DNA of 46,479 nucleotides from Limnoraphis robusta CS-951 (lineage in GTDB: Bacteria; Cyanobacteriota; Cyanobacteriia; Cyanobacteriales; Microcoleaceae): contig NZ_LATL02000307.1 in the NCBI RefSeq assembly GCF_000972705.2, positions 1-46,479 on the forward strand, written 5' to 3'. Under the pieces are notes generated by a model that saw nothing but the letters and a program-made list of their open reading frames with translations, ran no database searches and had not been told where the DNA came from. Positions 44,101 to 46,479 of this stretch are shown here, in pieces. The first letter of the stretch is position 1. Each line of letters begins with the position of its first letter. Both the position numbers and the translations under genes were made by a program.

Positions 44101-44233
44101 ATTCCTAGAGGTTTTGAAAATCGATCCGAAAAATAAAGCCGCTAAACTTCATGTAGACCGTTGTATTCTCTACGAAACAACAACACCTCCCGATGAAAGC
44201 TGGGATGGAGTCTGGAAATTGACAGAAAAGTAG
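41138..44233 (+). CDS. GAF-GAF-PAS adenylate cyclase (CyaB type)
   Basis: Makes cAMP from ATP. The 1031 residues show a disordered lead (1-70), GAF-A (about 95-270), GAF-B (about 295-465), a PAS region (about 475-600) and a class III catalytic domain (about 625-815). A helical tail of about 200 residues follows. Metal-binding Asp635 (FSDIRSYT) and Asp679 (YIGDALMAVFG), Lys744 for adenine (SSKRMELTS) and Asn756/Arg760 (GVNLASRLE) are all present, so it should be active. GAF-A keeps the NKx(n)Fx3DE motif (Asn228, Phe249, Asp253-Glu254) for cAMP binding; GAF-B has Asp-Leu in place of Asp-Glu. Anabaena CyaB1/B2 have this layout. Confidence 0.92.
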   Translation: MKSASPGNPKEQTVSTTIDVIGESDSPKSYHSHREVTSSTTPDPKPSSQSTTNGSGSAIVPSNNNGNFSSLLAPLTKDTFVEVVKDVEEKLKTVNETLSILDNLLDSQGFEAILNQMLCSITLKTGELLSADRTTIWLLDDDKQELWSIVAKGEDGKPLELRIPRSAGIAGEAATLKEVVNIPYDFYDDPRSNAAKEFDRKNGYRTYSMVAMPLLHEEELVAVVQLLNKLKLESDPEVPLEDKIDTIGFTHEDEQLFNEFAPSIRLILQSSKSFYAATQKQRAASALMNAVNSLSKCSLDLEETLKNVMDQAKELMNADRSTLWLLDAEKGELWTKIPIEGTLSEIRIPATAGFAGMVAQSGEPLLIPFDVYDDPRSVKSKETDQKTGYRTCSLMCTPVFNSDDQLIGVTQLINKKKQGEYPPYDPDNWPEAPEQWKSSFNRNDLDFMRAFNIQAGIALQNAKLFETVRQQEQMQRDILRSLSNGVISTDKNGKIIATNECAQVLLGLSAVDVTQGRYVPDLIHLKEGDFTKWFENALHPKDAKDRQQYYPDQTLLSGAAEAPQSINLSINSMSDINDPDKVSGVLVVMEDISGEKEVKNLIYRYMTPEVAEQLLASGDIGLGGKRKQVTVLFSDIRSYTTLTEKLQAEEVVTMLNEYFEEMVDTVLSYKGTLDKYIGDALMAVFGSPAPLEDHPWMAMQAAVEMRYRLAKFNELRVANGLMPISIGMGLHSDEVISGNIGSSKRMELTSIGDGVNLASRLEGTSKQYGTDIIISDNAYHPYAERLIVRELDYITVKGKSQPVKIYELVGIREGKLARPLSEAQQQIIDHYHKGREYYLKPAREKLTEQKIVELLGQLEELPEAQIKKLSYDEKKLLADMIFDLSLQALTSILGENTVNRLELTLFKQMPIEEASLKVTEKVKAITPRDARKLLTAKLKQFSVDWKTQQMLEDEAQEMSLPQLRKLIDLAKKEFTAHAKEAFRNAKREFLEVLKIDPKNKAAKLHVDRCILYETTTPPDESWDGVWKLTEK

Positions 44234-44415
44234 AAAGACTATGGAGATGGCGACTGTGCAGACATCCAGAACAATGTTAATTTTCGATTCAATTTTGATC
44301 GCCTTGAGCGTGTAACTGAATAAAATTGGTATAGAATTAGAAAATTCTAGAAGATTTTCGCGCTATGAAATCCCGGCGATGAACTTCAAAATTTGAGAGA
44401 CTGCCTGCTTGAGAT

Positions 44416-45000
44416 ATGACTAAACTGAGTTCCCATTTTTCCGATGTTGAATGGCTGGAGAAGGTTCGCAATCTGTTGATCGAAATCGCTCGAGCTTCAC
44501 TCTCTGATTTACCTCGACTTCCTGAGCGAGTATCAACAGAAGCACTACCCCTAGCACAAAATGCACAGATCCTTCAACAAAATACTGCTAAGTTCAATCA
44601 TCACCTCAACTGGCAGGAACAAAAGCAATGGCTAGAAGAGGTTCGTCAACTGTTGCTTGAATTGTCTCGCATCGCTTTATCCGAATATCCCAAACCCCCG
44701 GAAAACATCGCTCAAAGAGCATTGATGCTCGCAGAAACCGCTCAAGACCTTCAAGAAAAGTTGCCCGAAAACATTGACGAGGAAGAAGAAGACTCAGATT
44801 CCCAACCCCCAACCAACCCGCCTTTGAACCTAGACGAAACACCGACTTCTCCAGAACAATTACTCAACCAATTACAAAGCCTTCTCAAAGCCGAACAAGC
44901 CAGCAGCAGCAACCCCCAATTACCCCAATGGCAACAAGTCTTAACCCTGCTGGATATTGTCCAAGAAATCTACAGCAAAATTGATCACACTTCTCGTTAA
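44416..45000 (+). CDS. Hypothetical acidic protein with tandem helical repeat
   Basis: The 194-residue protein carries two copies of a unit of about 52 residues: one from DVEWLEKVRNLLIEIARASL and one from QEQKQWLEEVRQLLLELSRI, near residues 9-60 and 66-117. Each has conserved Trp, Leu and P-rich ends (LSDLPRLPE, LSEYPKPPE). An acidic DEEEEDSD linker and a third, weaker helical unit follow. No family is recognised. The separate unit suggests a helical-repeat binding scaffold. It lies 182 bp after the cyclase, same strand, so co-expression is possible. Confidence 0.65.
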   Translation: MTKLSSHFSDVEWLEKVRNLLIEIARASLSDLPRLPERVSTEALPLAQNAQILQQNTAKFNHHLNWQEQKQWLEEVRQLLLELSRIALSEYPKPPENIAQRALMLAETAQDLQEKLPENIDEEEEDSDSQPPTNPPLNLDETPTSPEQLLNQLQSLLKAEQASSSNPQLPQWQQVLTLLDIVQEIYSKIDHTSR

Positions 45001-45020
45001 CAGGGGAATTACAGATAGCA

Positions 45021-45420
45021 TTGACATACTCCCCATTTCTAAAGAAAGGGGATTCTCCAAGCCTCACGGCTTTGGATTACTGATTCATTGACAACCCTTA
45101 CAGCAAGCTAGTTTCCTAACCTACTCCAGAGGGGTGAGTCTCCCCAGTCGTTCATCCCATTTCAGAGATAGTTTCGGTATGCCCTACCGTACTTGAGAAA
45201 AAAATGCTTTGTTCTCTGTACTTGGTGCTTTAAGGTTTTATATGGCCAAAGCATTTCTTGCAAGAACCCCATACCTTAAGTTTTCAAGGTTAATTGCATC
45301 GATTAGATGCTGGGTTTTTCAACTGGTTGAATACCCTGCCAGTAGAGTTATTATAGCATTAGAAAGAGCCTTATATCCCCATACCTGAAGGTAGGGGCGT
45401 GTGCGGCAATTTTTGGTAAA
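45021..45420 (-). mobile_element. internally deleted tnpB element relic
   Basis: Read on the minus strand the right end is seen at 45021: CCCC/GGGG hairpin (45031-45051), GGCTT hairpin (45057-45075) and terminal TCAA. Just inside are the last codons of a tnpB, SLKWDERLGRLTPLE and a stop. These are preceded by KYGRAYRN in another frame, so one frameshift is present. The body of tnpB is lost. The far end is the 154-bp sequence repeated in inverted form at 46326. Confidence 0.6.
45267..45420 (+). repeat. 154-bp inverted repeat, left arm
   Basis: Starts CCCCATACCTTAAG and ends TTTTTGGTAAA; the reverse complement of 46326-46479 at every base I compared. The arm carries a CCCCATACC-TGAA-GGTAGGGG hairpin and, read on the minus strand, a TATAAT box in ATGCTATAATAACTC, which resembles the tnpB promoter at 1181-1200. 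Confidence 0.9.
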
Positions 45421-45540
45421 AAACACACAGGCACCCGATGACGATGCCATCAAAACGTTTCAATTTGATCAAGTTTGAACGATTTGAGCGGCAGTCCCCA
45501 CCCGAGCGCAAAGCGGGGTGGGGAAGGATAGCGATTTCTA

Positions 45541-45670
45541 GGAACTTGCTTGGTGCGCGGATATATTTCTTAAGAACCTCAATCGGTTCGCCTTCAGCAG
45601 ACGCAACATAGTATGAGTTAGACCAAAACGAAACTTTGCCCCAGTAATATTTTTCAACATCAACAAAATT
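45541..45670 (-). pseudogene. tnpA: TnpA (Y1 transposase) C-terminal fragment
   Basis: Read on the minus strand, codons from about 45670 to 45541 give VEKYYWGKVSFWSNSYYVAS and then EGEPIEVLKKYIRAPSKFL, the last part of an IS200/IS605 TnpA. The LKKYI stretch is where the catalytic Tyr lies. There is no N-terminal part, because sequence to the right switches to tnpB on the other strand. The frame then runs on without homology to a stop in the inverted repeat. A dead remnant. Confidence 0.65.
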
Positions 45671-45679
45671 ACCAAAACC

Positions 45680-46282
45680 GCCCGAAGAAAAAGACCTCCA
45701 AAACGAGGGGTTAAAGCTTCACGACGTTGGAGAAAAGCGAATAAAGCTATCGCTAAAATTCAATATCAAGTGTCTACACAAATCGTTAGCTGTAATAGCT
45801 TGGTAGCCACTGAAAAGTTAAACCTTAAAGGGATGACTCGCAAATCCAAAGGTAAAAACAAACGTCAAAAGTCGGGACTGAATCGTTCATTGCTTGACGT
45901 TGGGATTGGGAATCTTAAGGATTTAATTAAATATAAAGTCACCGAAGCAGGTGGGTTTTATGTTGAGATTCCAACCCAAAAAGTAAAGCCTTCACAAACC
46001 TGCCCTAACTGCGGTCATCAACAAAAGAAAACATTAGCAGATAGAGTTCATCATTGTGTTAAATGCGGGCTTCGTTGCGATAGAGATGTTGCGGCAGCAA
46101 TGGTGATGCTTAATTACGCAAGCGGAAAATGCGGTCTTGGGGTGTCCCCAAGTGGAGCAATTTTCCAAGACAGGGGTATGGAACGTGCCTCTAAAAACGC
46201 GGATGAGACAACCTCTACTTGGTGCGGAAGCTTCAAGAAAGTTTCTCAGTTGAAGCGTCAGAAACACACATCTCAGCCATAG
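45680..46282 (+). pseudogene. tnpB: TnpB C-terminal half (5'-truncated)
   Basis: The frame gives RPPKRGVKASRRWRKANKAI, then the second RuvC Glu (VATEKLNLKGM), zinc ribbon CPNCGHQQ/CVKCGLRC, the last RuvC Asp (CDRDVAAAMVML) and a Ser/Lys-rich tail. The N-terminal half with the first RuvC Asp is missing. Divergent tnpA and tnpB with both 5' halves absent point to one internal deletion in an IS605-type element. A GTG at 45770 could start a 170-residue fragment but it would lack activity. Confidence 0.75.
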
Positions 46283-46325
46283 CGGATGTGTGTAGTTCAT
46301 TTAATTTCTAAAAAAGATAAACCTC

Positions 46326-46479
46326 TTTACCAAAAATTGCCGCACACGCCCCTACCTTCAGGTATGGGGATATAAGGCTCTTTCTAATGCTATAATAACT
46401 CTACTGGCAGGGTATTCAACCAGTTGAAAAACCCAGCATCTAATCGATGCAATTAACCTTGAAAACTTAAGGTATGGGG
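46326..46479 (-). repeat. 154-bp inverted repeat, right arm (reaches window end)
   Basis: The reverse complement of 45267-45420. It ends exactly at the last base, so the repeat may continue outside the window. A contig break inside the repeat is a likely reason for the window ending here. Confidence 0.88.

Overview
The window looks like chromosome from a filamentous cyanobacterium, most likely of the Oscillatoriales (Planktothrix, Limnoraphis or Lyngbya type). That is an inference from gene content, not from a search. Supporting signs are repeated GCGATCGC (HIP1) octamers, a 33-codon petL of the cytochrome b6f complex, a FraH-like zinc-ribbon/FHA protein, a GAF-GAF-PAS class III adenylate cyclase of the Anabaena CyaB type, an RppAB-like two-component pair, long pentapeptide-repeat and FHA proteins, and several orphan tnpB elements.

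Layout. 0.1-2.8 kb: thyX, then an HD-domain gene broken by an IS608-like tnpB element. 2.8-7.7 kb: an orphan MalK/UgpC-type ATPase, a minus-strand cluster of FHA, PRC-barrel, FHA and FraH-like proteins, and pgl. 8-15 kb: a Pro/Ser/Thr-rich membrane-anchored protein, a GT-C-like membrane protein, and an LPS-export set (lptA-like, lptB, lptF/G) with a second tnpB element between lptB and lptF/G. 15.5-22 kb: a pentapeptide-repeat protein, petL, aroB, then a type II restriction-modification pair bracketed by a 95-bp direct duplication of the 3' end of aroB. 22.3-27.7 kb: a sorbosone-dehydrogenase/DUF4380-like fusion, a small membrane protein, pstS behind a Pho-box-like repeat, and a membrane-anchored hypothetical. 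27.8-37.1 kb: a metal-resistance locus with response regulator, sensor kinase, periplasmic adaptor, HME-type RND pump and two lipoproteins. Two of its promoters carry the same 11-bp-period TTTCAT tandem repeat. 37.2-45 kb: TerB-like protein, M61 peptidase with PDZ, Crp-family regulator, the adenylate cyclase and a small repeat protein. 45-46.5 kb: IS debris, including an internally deleted tnpA/tnpB element between perfect 154-bp inverted repeats that run to the last base of the window.

How parts fit together. The Crp-type protein keeps the Gly-Glu and Arg-Ser features of a cAMP pocket and lies next to the cyclase, so they may form a cAMP signalling unit. The metal locus resembles Synechocystis copRS-copBAC in order. 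The lpt genes keep operon order despite the IS. The restriction-modification island has no recombinase, yet aroB is intact and a second aroB tail lies at the far edge, which suggests insertion with long target duplication. Family assignments rest on motifs read by eye; no database search was possible.
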